Shown: positions 27,901 to 42,900, counted from the stretch's first letter. The stretch: DNA of 64,000 nucleotides from Nautilus pompilius (GCA_018389105.1 JACATO010000052.1:620001-684000), one strand, 5' to 3'. Numbers and translations are program-made. The notes: generated by a model from the sequence alone, not told the origin.

Positions 27901-30900
27901 ATTAAGGGACTTTTTTTTTTCTTTCAAATATTCAAGTGATTTTATTTTTAAAAAATTTTAATTTGTGAAATGCTAAAAGATCAAAATTTCAATCTTGTGA
28001 AGAAATTCACCTAATAAGTTCTATTTTACAACATTGAATCTGACCAATTTTAGTTGGTTTTTTTTTTACCTAAATCAACAAAGAAACCTAATTTTGACAC
28101 CATTAAGTCTTTTTTTTTTCCATATTCACCATGCTGCAAACATTCTCTCTCTCTCCACCATTTGACTACAATCGTCTTAGCTCCTGCAGGTGATTAAAAA
28201 GCACTGGCATAATTTGAGGCGTGTTAAAAAGTCATAACTCAATTATTTAAGAAACTAAACTCAACTCCAACTGAAAGTTCTCTGAAAAACTGTCAGCCAG
28301 GACTCAGCTAGCACATTTCCCATGCCAAAAATTTAAAAAAAAAACTCTTCAAGTGAGAAAGTCTAGAACTCTGTATCCCGATCAATGCAGTTTTCCTTTC
28401 TTTAAGTTATTTTCTTTAAAATGTTTTGTTAAGTGCTTTAATTCTCATTTTAAAAAAGAAAAAAAATCTAGAAAATTTAAACCGCAGAATTTCTAGTAGG
28501 CACACCAACCTTTCAAAAGTCCTGTGGCTGCTTCATGTGACAAATTGAAAGAATCCATGGCCTGAGCAATCTGTATCAAACCCTGCAAGTGTTCCTTCAT
28601 CTGCTGACGGCATGTTGTGCAGATGGACTGAAGAGCACTGGCAGATGCAGATGCAAGAGAAGGCTGCTGTAACCCAGCCAACAAGAATTGCAGCACAGGA
28701 TCTGAAAGGAAGAGTTCTCCAGGTAACAGTAGTACCACATCTGAAAACTTATTTGATGAAATGGGAGACAATCAAGAATTACTATTAATTAGAATATTCC
28801 AACCCTTTTTTTGTTTTGTTGTTTTCTTTATTTATTATTTTAAACTGATCATTAGGAAAGATTTTCTGGTTACAGAGATCTCTACACCAGATATCCATGG
28901 AAATAAAATCAGACAGGTGCTAAAGGCAAGCCATCTCTAGTTGTTCTGCAGAATCAGGGTAACTAAATATTTTGAGAGCCAGAGATCAGGTCTATATTCT
29001 TAATATAAATTGACCATTTCTATCAAAATTAGATTAATCCAATAAATCTTTGGCTCAAGAAAGAATCCAAAATTCTTAATAATGTATAGCTAAAAGAAAC
29101 TATTACTATCATAGTAGTAGTTTTAAAAAAAAATAATCTTAAATCAGAAACTCTGGCTACAGTTAATGCATCTGATAAAGAATGTGACTTTGATGGATAT
29201 AATTTTTTAAAAAATCTTTCCTGTCTAAGAAAGTTGGAGGAATTGGTGGAGGTGATGCATTGTTTAACTGAAAGTCTTTTTTCAACACATTATATTTCTA
29301 AGTTGGATTTTATGAAAGCTTTAAGATCAAACTAACCCCCCTTTTTCAAAACACCAAAAGTTATATATACAAAAGTCCAAACTGTGACAACAAAAATGCT
29401 TGCAATGTTAAATAAAATGAGAAAATTCTCTGATAGAGGATTTTAATTATCCTGCTATAAATTAGAAAATTTTAAAAGGGAAATGCTCACAAAGCAGTAA
29501 TAACTTTAACTGTTCATAATAAGTGTTAGCAGTTTCAATTTTACATTTATTGTAAACCACAATGGTTTGTTTGGTTTAGGGTCTCTCCCAATATACCAAT
29601 GCCTACAAAGAAGGCAATCCAAATGAGTGAGTATAATGTCACAATTGTCTGCTAGGGAATGGGAGCCTTGCACTTTCAACATCAGCAGAGAAATCTTTAC
29701 TAGAAGTCTTCATTTTTAATAACTGAGGGGAAACTGAAACAGAGCCCAAAGAGAGAGAGACAGACCAAATAAAATCACTCACTTGTAGAAATTGAACTTT
29801 GGTCCTTGACCTTAGCAATCTATCATGTCACCCATCACAATAATTAAGCAGTTACTTGTTCTCCTAACCAACTATGAGTATACCTCTGGCAACAAAGCCT
29901 CTTTATTGTGAAGTTCATTTTACCCCATTTTTTTTTGCTTAAAATTTAAAATAATAAAAAACAAAGAAACTAATGGAATCCAACAAGAACACATCGCCAT
30001 AGTCTTTTATTTTAATTTCAGACTATCAGAATGAAGTGTGCCACTCAATAAAAACCGGCATCAGTTCAAACCTAACGCCCAGCATATACGTATGAATTGT
30101 ATCTCACTGTTTTCCTTTTTTTATTGAAAATATTCATTATTAGCCACCCCTATGTCAGCCAGCAGCCATCAAGTGGTAGTGATGCATGTGTGCCTAAAAA
30201 GAAGCAGCAGTCTATCTAGCTGGATGTAAAAATGCAGGATACAACAAGTTGAGGCAGAGGAGAAGTGCAATGTAGCATACTCGTTAGGTATGGCTCAGTC
30301 CACAATGAAAACTATCTTAGACCGAGCAGACAACATAAAATCTTCAGTTAAAACAGCAGGTGTATCAACTGCTAAGAAATTAACTCACACAAGCAGCAGC
30401 ATAATGGAGAATTAAAGAATTTTGGAAATCTTATAACATAATGAAAGCTACTGATAACATCAGGGACACCTGGCAAGAAGTGAAGGAGTGCACGAACAGT
30501 GTGGCGTAAGCTGTGGGCAGACATTGTCAATGACTTTGCTGGCTTTGAGACCAAGATACCAGCAATTAAAGTTGTTGTTAAGCTAGCAAAGGATGAAGCA
30601 GACATTGATGATGCGCAAGAGCTTCTTGACTCTCATGAGGAGTTACTTACCAACAAAGATTTGCAAGAATTAACACAACAGCAACAGCTGATGAAAGATG
30701 AACAAGACCCAGTTGCCGATGAGATGCCAGAAAATGTGTTAACTGAAATTTTTGTCTAAAAATGTTGCAAAGATTATGGATACAATGGAAGTCTTCTCAA
30801 CTAATGACCCAGACTGGGAATATATAGCAGTGCTGTCAAGAAAGCAGTTTTGAAAGAAATCTCATGCTATTGTGAAATTTTAAAAGAAAGGAAGAAGAAC

Positions 30901-33900
30901 GCAAGTCAGTCAACACTTGATGCATTCATCAAAAAGAAGTCCTCTGTTCAGCAACTACAAGAACCAGAGCCAGGCTCATCAAACCAGGATCCAGGTAGCT
31001 TACCACACAATTAGCAACACTCATCCACTGTTGCCAAGACAGAGTAAAGGTTGGCAACGGTGGTAAACGCAGCGATGCAAGCTCCGGCAAGTCACTGGTG
31101 AGTGTAATTGTTTTGTTTTATTGAAGGTGTATCAACGATGATGTTTTATAATGTTATATCTATTGGACTTGTACAGTATGCAAAATACAGAATAGCGAAA
31201 GACTGGAACCTATTCGCACTCGCCTCATGTTGAAACTACCTCCAACACCGAAATGGATTTCGTGAACATGTCCACCTAATTGCCAGAGGTATTATAACCG
31301 TATATGCAACCAAAACATGGCTAATAACTCTGTGCTTTGCTTTCTCAGTAAATAAAAAGTAGAATTATTGAGGTAATTGTAGATATACTTCACTAGTTTT
31401 GGAATGTAATATTTCCAATTCAACACATGGTTTTCCACATAATTATTATAATAAAAATAATATGGAATTTAGTATCAATAATTTTAAAAATTACAGGTTG
31501 TTCCACTTAAAATTAAAATAAATGAAAGTAATCCCAATAATTATAAATAGATTAAAACTGGACGTATTGAGCATTCCAGCATCTAATTAAAAAGAATATT
31601 CTGTTAGAAAAATTTTGTCTAACAAACCACTTGAAATCTCGGAAGACAAGTCAGTGCTAAAAGAAATCAGATGGATGTTGAGACAGCTTTTCATAATGTT
31701 CCACAAAAAAAAAAAAAATAAATACAAAAAATGTAGACAGAAAAGTTGTAGATATAAAATAGACAACAAGTAATAGTTTTAAGATTGTTCTCCTCCTAGT
31801 GGCTGCCACAGGATTCAATTTAGGAGTCTATCTTTATTCTTTATCTACACAAACCAGTAGCATGGCAAAAATAAATATTAAGTTTGCAAATGATATTACA
31901 ATTTAAGCTCAAGTCAATATCACTCAGGTTTATTTGAAACAGCTTCAATTTTTTATACTGGTCAGAAAATATGACACTCAAAAATAAGATAAGAAAATAA
32001 ATTATAATCGTTACAATATGGCAAACATTTTTTAAAAAAATAACTGTCTATAGATAGTCAGGAGTTATAACTGTAAAATGGCTAACGTATCAGTGCGGTT
32101 GGATATTATACAAATTTCTTTTAGCAATAGAATTGTAAAAGAACGGAATAAATTGCCAGTAGTATTTGTTGACAGACAGCATTACTGTAAACCAGTTTAA
32201 AAACAAACAAATTTAGAGCCGTTTCTTTTCTGTGGGAAGCTCATGTAAGCCACGATAGCTTCCTGCCTCCTCATGCTGACTAAACTGTTGGTTTCTTAGT
32301 AGGTTAATTAAAAAACAAACAAACTGCACAGAACTCACCCAGCAGTTGAGGGTGTCTTTCTATCCATTCGCAAAGTTCCCCAATTAACTGGATACTGGTG
32401 TACCTCACTGCCAAATGAGTGTTAGTTGGCAAGCTGAGCATGGCTTCAATCACCTGAGGAACCACATCATTTTCCTCTCTGGAACATAACAAATGTTACA
32501 ACTTTATTTCTACTATACACAGGAGACTTCGTACAACATTTGATTTTTGTATTGTTGTCAATTAATAGTTTCTAAGTTAAATGCAGTAAATCCAAAAACA
32601 GTGAATGGTAGGGAAAGTTTCAATACCAGTTTTCATGTCTGCAAATAAGTAAAGCAGAAAGCAGGGGGGGGTGGTAAGTCACTAATGAATAATGACTACT
32701 CCTGAATTAAAGAATTTTAAACATAGTGAAAAAAATCCTTTAAAAAAAAAAAGTTAAATAAATGACTTTTTAAAATACACATTATTCCTAAGAATTTCCC
32801 CTGCCTTAATTTAGCCAGTGTAAAAATCTATTAAAAGCATCATCAACAAAGAAATAAGGCAACATACCCTACAATGAAATGTCATGTTATTTCCTGCTGT
32901 TCGCGCTACTTATGTTTTCACAATGGCTTAATTCACACACAAATTTAGTTTGAATGTCATTATGGAAACAGACCATGATGGGAAGTCACCTTTCCTTGAT
33001 ACTTTACATACCCATCATAATAATCAAGGTCTACAAAACTGACATCCACCGGACTAGCAGTGAAAGAGGATGTTTCTGTTTCATTTCTAAAATGCATAAA
33101 ATCTGTTCTCATTAATTTAGGCAGTGTCCTTCTTCATTACCACATTGGAAAGCCATTGGATAAAAACAAATTACTAAAGTGTTGTTCAAATGAAACCCAG
33201 CCAGATACTATTGCAGTGATGCTATTCTAGCCAAATTTCATTTAGACATCCCTAGTAATATACTATAGAATATAACATACACAAACTACCTTGAAACCTA
33301 TATATACTTCAAGTATTTAGGCACAGTGTATCAAAAAAGACATTTATTTAATCACTCTTTTTCTTCGGGATCTTTAATTCCATTAAAAATAGTTTTTAAT
33401 TAAACTTGTTTCAGCTTTAAACCTATATTTGTTGGTGAACTATTTTTGTTTAATGATTAAATTCTCCTTCTAGACTATGTGTTACCTTAATCCTGTAGAG
33501 CTGTTCACATAGACGTGATCATCATCAGGTGCATCTACATAAAATAAAGTTATGCATTTGTCCAGAAGGGAGAATTCAGCCTGATCAGACTACAACATTT
33601 CAAATCAAGGAATCATTATTCATTAAAGAGTTACATCTTCTCCTAAACAACAGTGCATTTGCTCCTCTCTTTTCTTTTGCTTATCTGCAGACCTTAACTC
33701 TACCTACTTAACATCACATTTTTTCCCACTTTGCATGCCATTTCCTTATATTCTTATCTTACTTTGTTTTTATACTGAAAACAAAATTGAAACATTCATT
33801 TAGGTTTGCATATATTTTGTTTATCATTGGTCTGGCTTTCTTGTTTCTGTTAGGGCTGCACATAAGTTTGTAATGACATCCACACACTTTTACCATTAAT

Positions 33901-36900
33901 TCCAAGAACCACAACTAAGCATCAGGTTTTTGGTCATCAGACACCAAAAGTATCTTGGTGGGTAAACTATGAAATTGAAAAAACTATTCTACAAATAGTT
34001 CATTCTATTAAAACAATAGTGAAACCATGATTCTCTGACTATAAAATATGGTAATGTTTTTCTTTTACCAAAGCTTTTTTTTTTTCCATGAAATACTGCA
34101 ACGAAGTAGACCAGGGCACATTTATAATACACCACACATAACAGAAATTTTCAATAAAATACACAAATTATAAGTTTTATGATTCTTTGAAAAATTTTGT
34201 TTTTGCAAGTCAAACAAACAAGCTCTCACTCCAGCTTAACCAACACTCCAAAGTATAAGAGTCAGGGGGAAAAGGATCAATTACAAGGCAAACGGACCAC
34301 AAAACTACTGCAATTCTCAAGATGGCACCACAGAAACACTCACGGCATTATGTTCTTTGCCACAGAAGTCATCAAAAACAGGGCTGACTCCGACACATCC
34401 CATGACGTGTTTTCTGTCTGGTTTTTTAAATTCTCAAACATCTGGAAAACGGATGCAGGATCCACATTTGTTAGTACAGTAAAGAAAAATTAATCAGAGA
34501 ATTTTCAAATATTTAGCAACAAATCAGTTCTTTGAAGCCATACAGTTCATTGATTTTCTTCCTTTCTGTATTTAAAACAAATGAAGGAAAGAAAAAATTA
34601 AGTCTTTTTTTTTTTTCCAATGGATAACAAACATTTCAGTAACTTTTCATTCAATCGTCCATTCCTCTTCCAAAAGTGTTTTTCTTTACTTACCTGAGTA
34701 AAGCACAGAGAAGATCCTATAATGAAGATGATGTCTTTTATAACATCAGACACGCGACTTCTGAACTCACCAAAGTCTGATGTCTCGTCAGGAATGCCTT
34801 CCTAAAACAGGAAAAACAGAGAATTTAAAGTGGTCTTTGCCTGTTTGGTAAATCACCCTTTAAAAATAAATAAATAGAAACATTCATTACAGAAGTTGTG
34901 AAATGTCAATAATTATTCTTTAAAAAATTAATTAAATATATGGCACCAATGATTTATCTTTTTTCTTTTCACAAGCAAATAAACTGAAATTAGTTTTCTC
35001 ATGTAAACCTCGTAATCATATGTATTCTTCATGGTTTGAACTCATGACGTCTTCGTCAATTGCTAGGTGGTGAATGAGAATCCATGGGCTTACAGAAGGA
35101 TTATTGCATTTCAATAAATAGCATCAACAAAGTAATTATCAAAATAAACCACAATTAGTGATTTAATATCTTGTAGAAATTACTGGTCCAAATTATCTCA
35201 CTTCAACTACATTTTAGATCTTTCTTGAAAGGCATAGCTTTTTATGATGTATTACTACTACTTCTGACAATTAAACAGTTTCAGTGCTAAAATTACAAAT
35301 TAATCACAGATTATCAAATGCTTATAAAGCAATACTTAAATATTCTCTCAGTGATATTTCAAAGAATGCCATCTTGTGTTTGTTCTTTTCTAAAGCAAAA
35401 GTAGAAACAGTAGAACCTATAGGAATGTCAAATCAACTTGCACAACTGACAAAAAGTAGCAAAGTAGTTTTGTTCAGAAATGTGCAGCATGGACTTACGT
35501 GATCTGGCTCAAGCTGACAATGTCGGCACAATGCCACCACCAGCCGCTGAATGTAGGAGCGAAAGATGTCATTGAGTTGGCTGTCATTCTTATGGTACAA
35601 CTCTTCTGACAACCGGTACCAGAAGTTAAAGGTTATTTCAGCCACCTACAATTTAAGAGCTTAGAAGTTAAGAAACTAGATAAAGTTTATTTTTGTTTTG
35701 GCACCAGACAAGATTGGACATCTGTGATTTGAGAAATTAAATAAAGTGTTCACAATAATTAAGATAGTTTAGCAACTTTATAAAAAGAAAACTTTATTTG
35801 GGTAGTCGTGCAGTTTGGAAGAAAATAAAGATGATTATTACAGCCACAATGTTGGATAACAACTACCTATGTAGTTCAAACTGATATCTTTATATTCTAA
35901 TAACAAAAAATAAGAAAGTCCATTAAATATTTCAAAACTATACAAATAATAATAATAAATTATGGATTTTCATAGTTGCTATAGACTTTTTGCTCAAAAT
36001 TATTTAGAAATATTATACTGCTTTTTTATACAGGTTTACTTCCAAGAGTTCATGCAGTAATTATTCTGATTTATAAAATAATGTACTGTGAGAAATAAAT
36101 AAATGAAGATTCACCTCGCAGTTGAGCGAGAACATTGGTAAGCATCCACAGATGTGTAAAAAAAAAGCAAACAAAAAAACAAAAAAAAAAAACTCAGCAT
36201 GGACCACACCAAAACATTCTTCTCACCTCGTACAGGTGGTGACCAACACAAGTCAAAAGCAGTTCCAGTGTCGTAAAATCACCAAGCCCCTGTAAAAGAT
36301 TCAAATAAACGAAAGAGAACTAGCCAGCTACCCCCGAGATGACAGCGTGGAGAAGGCAGCCAGGGCTGATTAAAGGCTAGCAGCGGTGGCACACCAAAGA
36401 ACGAAAAGGAAACCAAAACAAAGAAATTTTTATTCAAATTATTTTTTTTTTCTTTTCTAACAATTATAATTCAACATTGCCGAGATTCAATAAAAGTAAC
36501 TTTTTTTTTTAAGACAAAAATTTATTTTGCTTTATCTATTTTTAAAATTTTCTCAATTTCCCCTCAACAGATAATAGTGTGGTAAAATTTTTCCCCACTG
36601 TTTTACATTCTGCTGTGATATTTGCATCAAACAAAACTCTTCACTAATTAATGAATGGCATCTTTAACCCTAACCCTGAGCGCCGCACCAATTCAGCATT
36701 GTTTCTTTCAATTTGCAAATATACTTTCATATATTGAAGTCTTTTTTTGATTTGTTAACAAAAAAAAAAAAATGTAGCAGACATTTCGGTAGGATTTTTA
36801 TAAATAATAATACTAAACCAACAATTTTTTTTTTACAACATTAATAAACAACAAAAACAGCAAAAAACAACTGAAGTGAACTTCAGTTGTTCTTATTAGT

Positions 36901-39900
36901 TGTTTTCTGCAGTTATTTTTTTTATTTTTGCACTAGTTTAGGCAATTCCTGCCGCAGCTCTCCCTTCAAACTGCATGAAAACAGGAAATTCAATTCTGTC
37001 CTACAGATAGCCTGCCGTGGTAACCAGCTGGAGGTGCTAAGATTTGAAGCAGCAAGAGAAGACTGGCATGCTGGCTGATCGTCTTGTAACTAAAATCAAC
37101 CTCCTCAGAAACGAGGGTCACCTGTTTTGATGGGAATCTACTCACTTGGCTCGGACTAGATATTATTGCTGGTAAAAAGGACTCAGCCATTTCTGTAAAA
37201 ATCCTACAATAATTTATTGATCTGCAAAAGAAAACAAATTTTTAAAAAATAGTGAACATCAGCCTGTATTGGTTTTTACTTTTAATTATATGAAATGGAA
37301 CAAATGGCAGTACTTGAGGAAATGACAAAAGCATTTTGGGAGAGGCTTTAATAAACTTGAGTAAACAAAAAAAATCAATAAACAATTTAATTTCAGATAA
37401 TGCTTAAAATAAACTACAGTATGTGTAAATTTAGAGGCAGTGCGCGACTTACTTGTCTATATCCTCCAGAGCCACAGACATATGGTAGGCCTCTTGAAGT
37501 GTGAGAACTCCACGAAACAAGGTTTCTGCCAGAACAAGGTTCTTCTCCAATTCCTACAACAACAAAGTATCCATGGAAATCAAACGATTCTGAACTGAAG
37601 CCAGATGTGTCACCCAATCAAGAGGAATCTGAACGAATGCCTTTTAAAACTTTCAATAAATTAAAAATACTCCTACTGCAGCACAATTTTCAACATTTCG
37701 CTGTTCAAGCTTAAACTCGGTCATCAAAGAACGGACTCTCATTAGAGCACCATTCTTTTGTTCAATAAGCCATGAATGCGCAAACAAAGCATCAGCCTGC
37801 CAGCTCCAAAATCCCAGCTGAAACCACAATGAGCAGCAGCACTGTGCCGGTCCTAGAGCGCACCACTGGAGGTTTGCCTGTTCTGTTAGTAAGTGTGCCA
37901 GCTCATTCATTCTGGGCTCACTGCTCAGGAAATTTTTTTTCTTCAGGAGATGGAGTGCTTTTAATTGGACCTGTGTAAAGAGTTGTTTAATAAAGTTTAA
38001 AAAAAAAAAGAAAATTATGTTGCACTTCAAAACCACACCATACTAACTAAAATAATGCTGTTTGTTTTTTTCTTTTTTTACTGTATGTATCATAAAATAT
38101 TTTAAGCATCAGTAATTATTATTGTATATAAAAAAAAAATTATCAAGCATGCTATACCAAAATGAATTGCAATCTGCTAGTGAAATCACGTCACTTCTAA
38201 ACACATCTGATATAAATTCGCTTGATTGATTCTCTCTCCTTAACTACATTGCATAGCAGTATCTTGCCAATGGTGGCGCTATTTGATCTTGGTCCTTCAA
38301 CACACTTTCATCAATAAATGCAATAGCTGCTTCAATCCACTTCAAACAGATGGGAGGTATAATAAATAAACTTCATTTTATTTTCTTAATACAAATACAT
38401 AATAAATGTTTTCTGGGAGTTGCGTATCAATAATTTACATGCCATCTTTTGTGATTCTCCATTCTGGAAACCTTTCTCTGAGAATACTGAATCAAACATC
38501 AGCTTTAAAGCTCTACAGCGAAAAAAAACAAACAAACAACGTAATTAGAAATAGAAGTTATTGGTGATGTGTAGAGAATTAGTTTAGGCATTTCCAATCA
38601 CCTTAGCATTAATGACAGAAATCAATCAATCTGTTTCAAAAATTATTCCATCAAGGTTTTGGTTGTTTTTTTTTAGTGGAAATAGGAGTTTACTTTGAAT
38701 TAACATCACTGCACTCCAAAACAATTCTTCTAAAGATTGAGCCCCACTGATGGCAACATGGAACAAATTGCCAAAGCAGAGGTTCATTAGTTAGTTCTGT
38801 TACTAGTACTAAAGCGATGGAACGCACTCAAATTAACCCTCTACTTTCAAAAATACAAAATCTTGGAAAATAAAGGTTTCTTTATCTTACCTCAACAGAG
38901 TAAAGAGCAGAACAAATACAGTCTGATGCAGCTTCGTGGAGATTTGATGGACAATCTTTCACAGACTGTAAACAGAATTGGAAATTTATTTACAAACAGT
39001 ATTTTTAAATTATGTAAGCAATAAAAGTCTTTAATTTTTTTTTAAATTAAAATTTTTTAATAATTAGAATTGTGCTAAACAGTATGACACTTATCTGATC
39101 AAATAGAAGACAGAGATGCTTCTTTTATCGTGACATGAATGGGTAATGATTACAATGAGGAAGACTGATATGAGAAACAAATTCAGACACCTGGGGCTGT
39201 TAACCCTCAATGATCAGCGTACTTACTAGAGCATGAAAAGCAGCAGGCAACAAACTGGTGTTAACAATGTCTTCTTGTGCCACTGCATTAATACTAAACC
39301 AACTTCCTAAGCATCTAAACAGTTTCATTTGGAGCCGGGTGTCATTTGAATCAGTCTCCAAGCAGGCAGTCTGTAATAATAATAATAGACTTATGTAAAC
39401 ACTAAAAACTTTTTTTGCTTTTTTAAATAAAATTTTATACAAAGTTTGTAAATTAAATGCATGGTCGATAGTCGGTTGCATGGTGTAATGGCCTGCAATT
39501 GAGGCTAAAGCAAACTTCCCATAGCATGGTTTCTTCTAACTCCTCAGTACCAATCCATCAACAAGGGGTTCCGCTGAGTGCTCCAGCTTGCTTCTGCAGC
39601 TGAACAGTTATAGCAGACACTTTCCAATGTACGTACTAACCAGAAGACACCACTGGATGTTTTCTGTACTAAACATCACTCAGCTTCCAGAGTAAACACT
39701 CTCCTAACTAACCTGCATATTAAAGGGAGCTTCTTGTAGAAACAGTCAGACACACAAGCCAAAAAAATTGCAAAAAAGAGAGAAAAGCAAATTATATTCA
39801 GTCTTGGATAACAATACTGAAATTTTTTTTTTTTAATTTATTTTAGATTACTATGCTTAAATTGAATAATGTGGGTAATGCAATTCATAGCATTTTTGTT

Positions 39901-42900
39901 TTCTTAAGATCATTTATAAGCATACATTTTATAATCAATGTCACACACAAACAGACAGACAGACAGAGAGAGAGAGATAATTCCAACTATTTCTAATGTT
40001 AAAAAAAGTTACTACTTACACAAGATTTCACAAAGTAACTCACCAACAACTGGATCACGACTGAAGATGTTTTCTGTAACTCTTCGGCCACTTCCATTCT
40101 CCTGTTAGCACCCAAACGCAGAGACTTGCTACTAATCTGTCAAAAAAAAAGCAGCAGAAGTACAGTTTTCCATTTCTGGGTAAACTTTCTGGGGAACTTC
40201 AAAGTTTTCTCTCTATGTTACAAAACACTTGCTAAACAATGCCACTTTACCTTCTTAGGAGAGCCAGTTTAGCAAGAAGTCGGATTACCCAGATGTTCCA
40301 TTTAAGGTGAATTAAAACCTCTTTACAATCTCAGAACATTTGCTTCAGTCAATTTTACAACTGTTGTCTTTTTTTTTTTCAGGATATGAAAGCTGCAATT
40401 ATCTCAACCATTACTTACCTCTTCTGGTAAAACAATAAGCACTTCCAACAAGAATGGCAGCTGTTGAGAATTATTTCCATATCTATTTACAAAGAAAAAA
40501 AATACTTTACTGGATGATGTATCATTGGACAAATATATGGCAGCACCTTGAGATACAGATGAAATATCTTTTCAATTGATCCTGCCTACCCAGTAAGTGA
40601 ATTAGTATTGTACATCTGTATTCTGTTAGATGAGTGTTATTCACTGTAAACAAATGTATACATAAATTTAAAGCAACTTTTTTAAAACAATTTTTCAATT
40701 GTTTTATCTGCTGTTTGGTTGAGAACCTTCTCACAAAGCTTATGGACTACTCTATTTGTAAAAGCACCTGGGGTAAATTAACCACCAATAGTTGTACCCT
40801 TTACCTACACATCAGTAGCAGCAGTCTGTCCGCTCTTCTTCCAACTGTCTTAGATCTGATTCCACTCTCTCTCCATTAAAACCTCACCTTGAAAAATCTA
40901 GATAACACTGCAGAACAATGAGGCGTATAACTGGTTATTAAGAGAAGCTGTCTTCTGGAGAAGACAACTCCAGTTTAATTCTTATAAACTCTTTATCTCC
41001 TTTTTTTTTTGTTTTGTTTGAAATATATTTAAATTTTCTTCATTTTTATATCTTATAATTATCACCGCAGTTACTCAACTTTATTTACTATTAGTTTGAC
41101 AAAACAGACATGCAAAAAATTATTTCAATGTAAGCAGGAATTAGAAAAACCTAATATCTATCCACCAAATTTTTTTTCAGTTGTTTTATTTGTTTTAACT
41201 CTATTCTAAACAATACCTTCATTATAATTTCACTTTTTACACCAGTTTTTATCTTACTAAATCAGATTTCTTTAAAAAAAATAGTTCTTAGTTGTTAAAC
41301 AAAAATAATTTTAAAAATAGATATAATTTTTAATTGAGAGAGATTTTCTAAACATTTTAGTCACTGAAAGTTGTTTATGGTTACAGTCAGTGCTTTAACC
41401 ATCCACAGATGGTATGCATCACACAAAAGACAAAGACATAAGGCTACAAATTCTAGAATTTTCTCAATTCTGAGTCATAAGCATCTCGCTGTTTCTTCCC
41501 TGCGAACAAGAGGTACAGGGTTAGTTCAGGCATTTCCCATCACCTTATTAGTATTAACAAATAAACGTCTGTTTTGGTCGTTATTTCCTGTTGCCACCAT
41601 CAGAGTATAGGACTGTTCTGATAGATGATGAAGATAATTTGTAAGTGGGTTCTTTCTTTTCTCTCTCTTTTTTTTTTTATTACTTGTACAGGTGACTTGT
41701 GCTGGTCTTAAATCCAGGTCTTGTTAACTGCTAAGTCCTGATGCAGTTTTTTTTTTTTAACCAAAGTTTTTAGCTCACTGTGGCACAGGCAGTAAGCAGA
41801 GTCTGCACAATGTGACATCTCTATATGTCATCAGATAGAGGTGAATTGAATTCAAAGAAAGCGCAGACATTTGTCAATGTGTATACGAACTGCCTGCCTC
41901 TGGAACACTGAAAACCTGGATCATATACATTACAATTTTCTAATGTAAATGAGAGACCCCCCCCCACAAGTCTTTTTCAATCTTACAAGTTAGAATGTCT
42001 TGGACACATGTTAAGAAAAAAAGAAAAAAAAAATCTTTGCATCGAATAACAACACATTACAAATTTCCCTTATTTCTTCTCAGTAATACCAACATTTGTG
42101 ATAAATTCCTTACCTCTGAATAAGATCTACAACTGCTCCCTTCCAGGTTCCCATTTGCAATGCCAAGTCAGCCACAGCAAGGGACAACTGAAAATTTTAA
42201 ATATCATTTTGCCGTTAGAACAGAAAGCTTTCACATTCCATGTCCTGACTGAAAAACTATTTGTATTGACCAAAAAAAAACAGTTGTACTCCATTTCTAA
42301 CCTTACTTACTCCAACCACTATCACTTTATCATTACAAGCTTTGACAAATGCAATGGTCTGGACATCACAATGAAACCCATCAGTCACCACACAACTAAT
42401 AAAGTAAACATTTAATGCTATTTTATTTTATTTTGTTCTTTTCAATAGATAATTGCTGCCTAGTGTGGATAACTTTACCTTTTAATACGCCAATTTAGCC
42501 CCAGCCAGAGGGGTTTTTAACAACACTAACAATTTTAATTGCACTATACATTGAGTTGAGATAACTGATAAAGCCCAGAAACAAAAAAGTATACATTTGC
42601 AACACTCCAGTTTATAAAATTCCTCTTAAGAATGCTACAGATATATTAGTTTTCTGTTGCAAATATTTTACTAATTTCTGCTCAAGCTGTTAAATATCTA
42701 TGCTTTAACTTTCTTTTGACTATTTAAAATTTTTTTTTTCTTTATTCACAAAGAGATTATCACATTCAAAGTTTGCATGTTTTTTCCATTGCTCTACCGG
42801 GCCTTTTCTCCTTTTCCAGTGTAGAACACAAACAAGGCCGCAATGGAAGTGTCTGACGCTCAATAAGAATGCTACACCACAAGTTACTAACCTGTGTGAC

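Larger units (their letters stand above)
34802..37145 (-). other. TNPO3 introns 11-13
   Basis: Introns 34802-35498, 35646-36226 and 36290-37145. They hold one SINE-like fragment (35032-35103), A-runs at about 36159-36192, a telomere-like TTAACCCTAACCC at 36664-36676 and a perfect 26-bp palindrome at 36866-36891. Positions 36300-36410 are less AT-rich than the surroundings, without recognisable content. Confidence 0.75.
39371..42113 (-). other. TNPO3 introns 5-7
   Basis: Introns 39371-40043, 40137-40418 and 40483-42113. They contain an AGAC/AG microsatellite at 39950-39978 and T-runs, but no gene or element that I recognise. A C-run is at 41957-41965. Confidence 0.75.

Noticed and set aside
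33486-33534. A 49-nt segment in TNPO3 intron 15 with acceptor- and donor-like borders, reading [15 protein letters not shown] in one frame
   Set aside because: Exon 15 joins directly and in phase to exon 16. Including this segment would bring in a stop in the required frame.
39470-39530. A tRNA-like GCATGGTGTAATGGCC segment in TNPO3 intron 7
   Set aside because: The A-box resemblance is fair, but no B box follows at the right distance.
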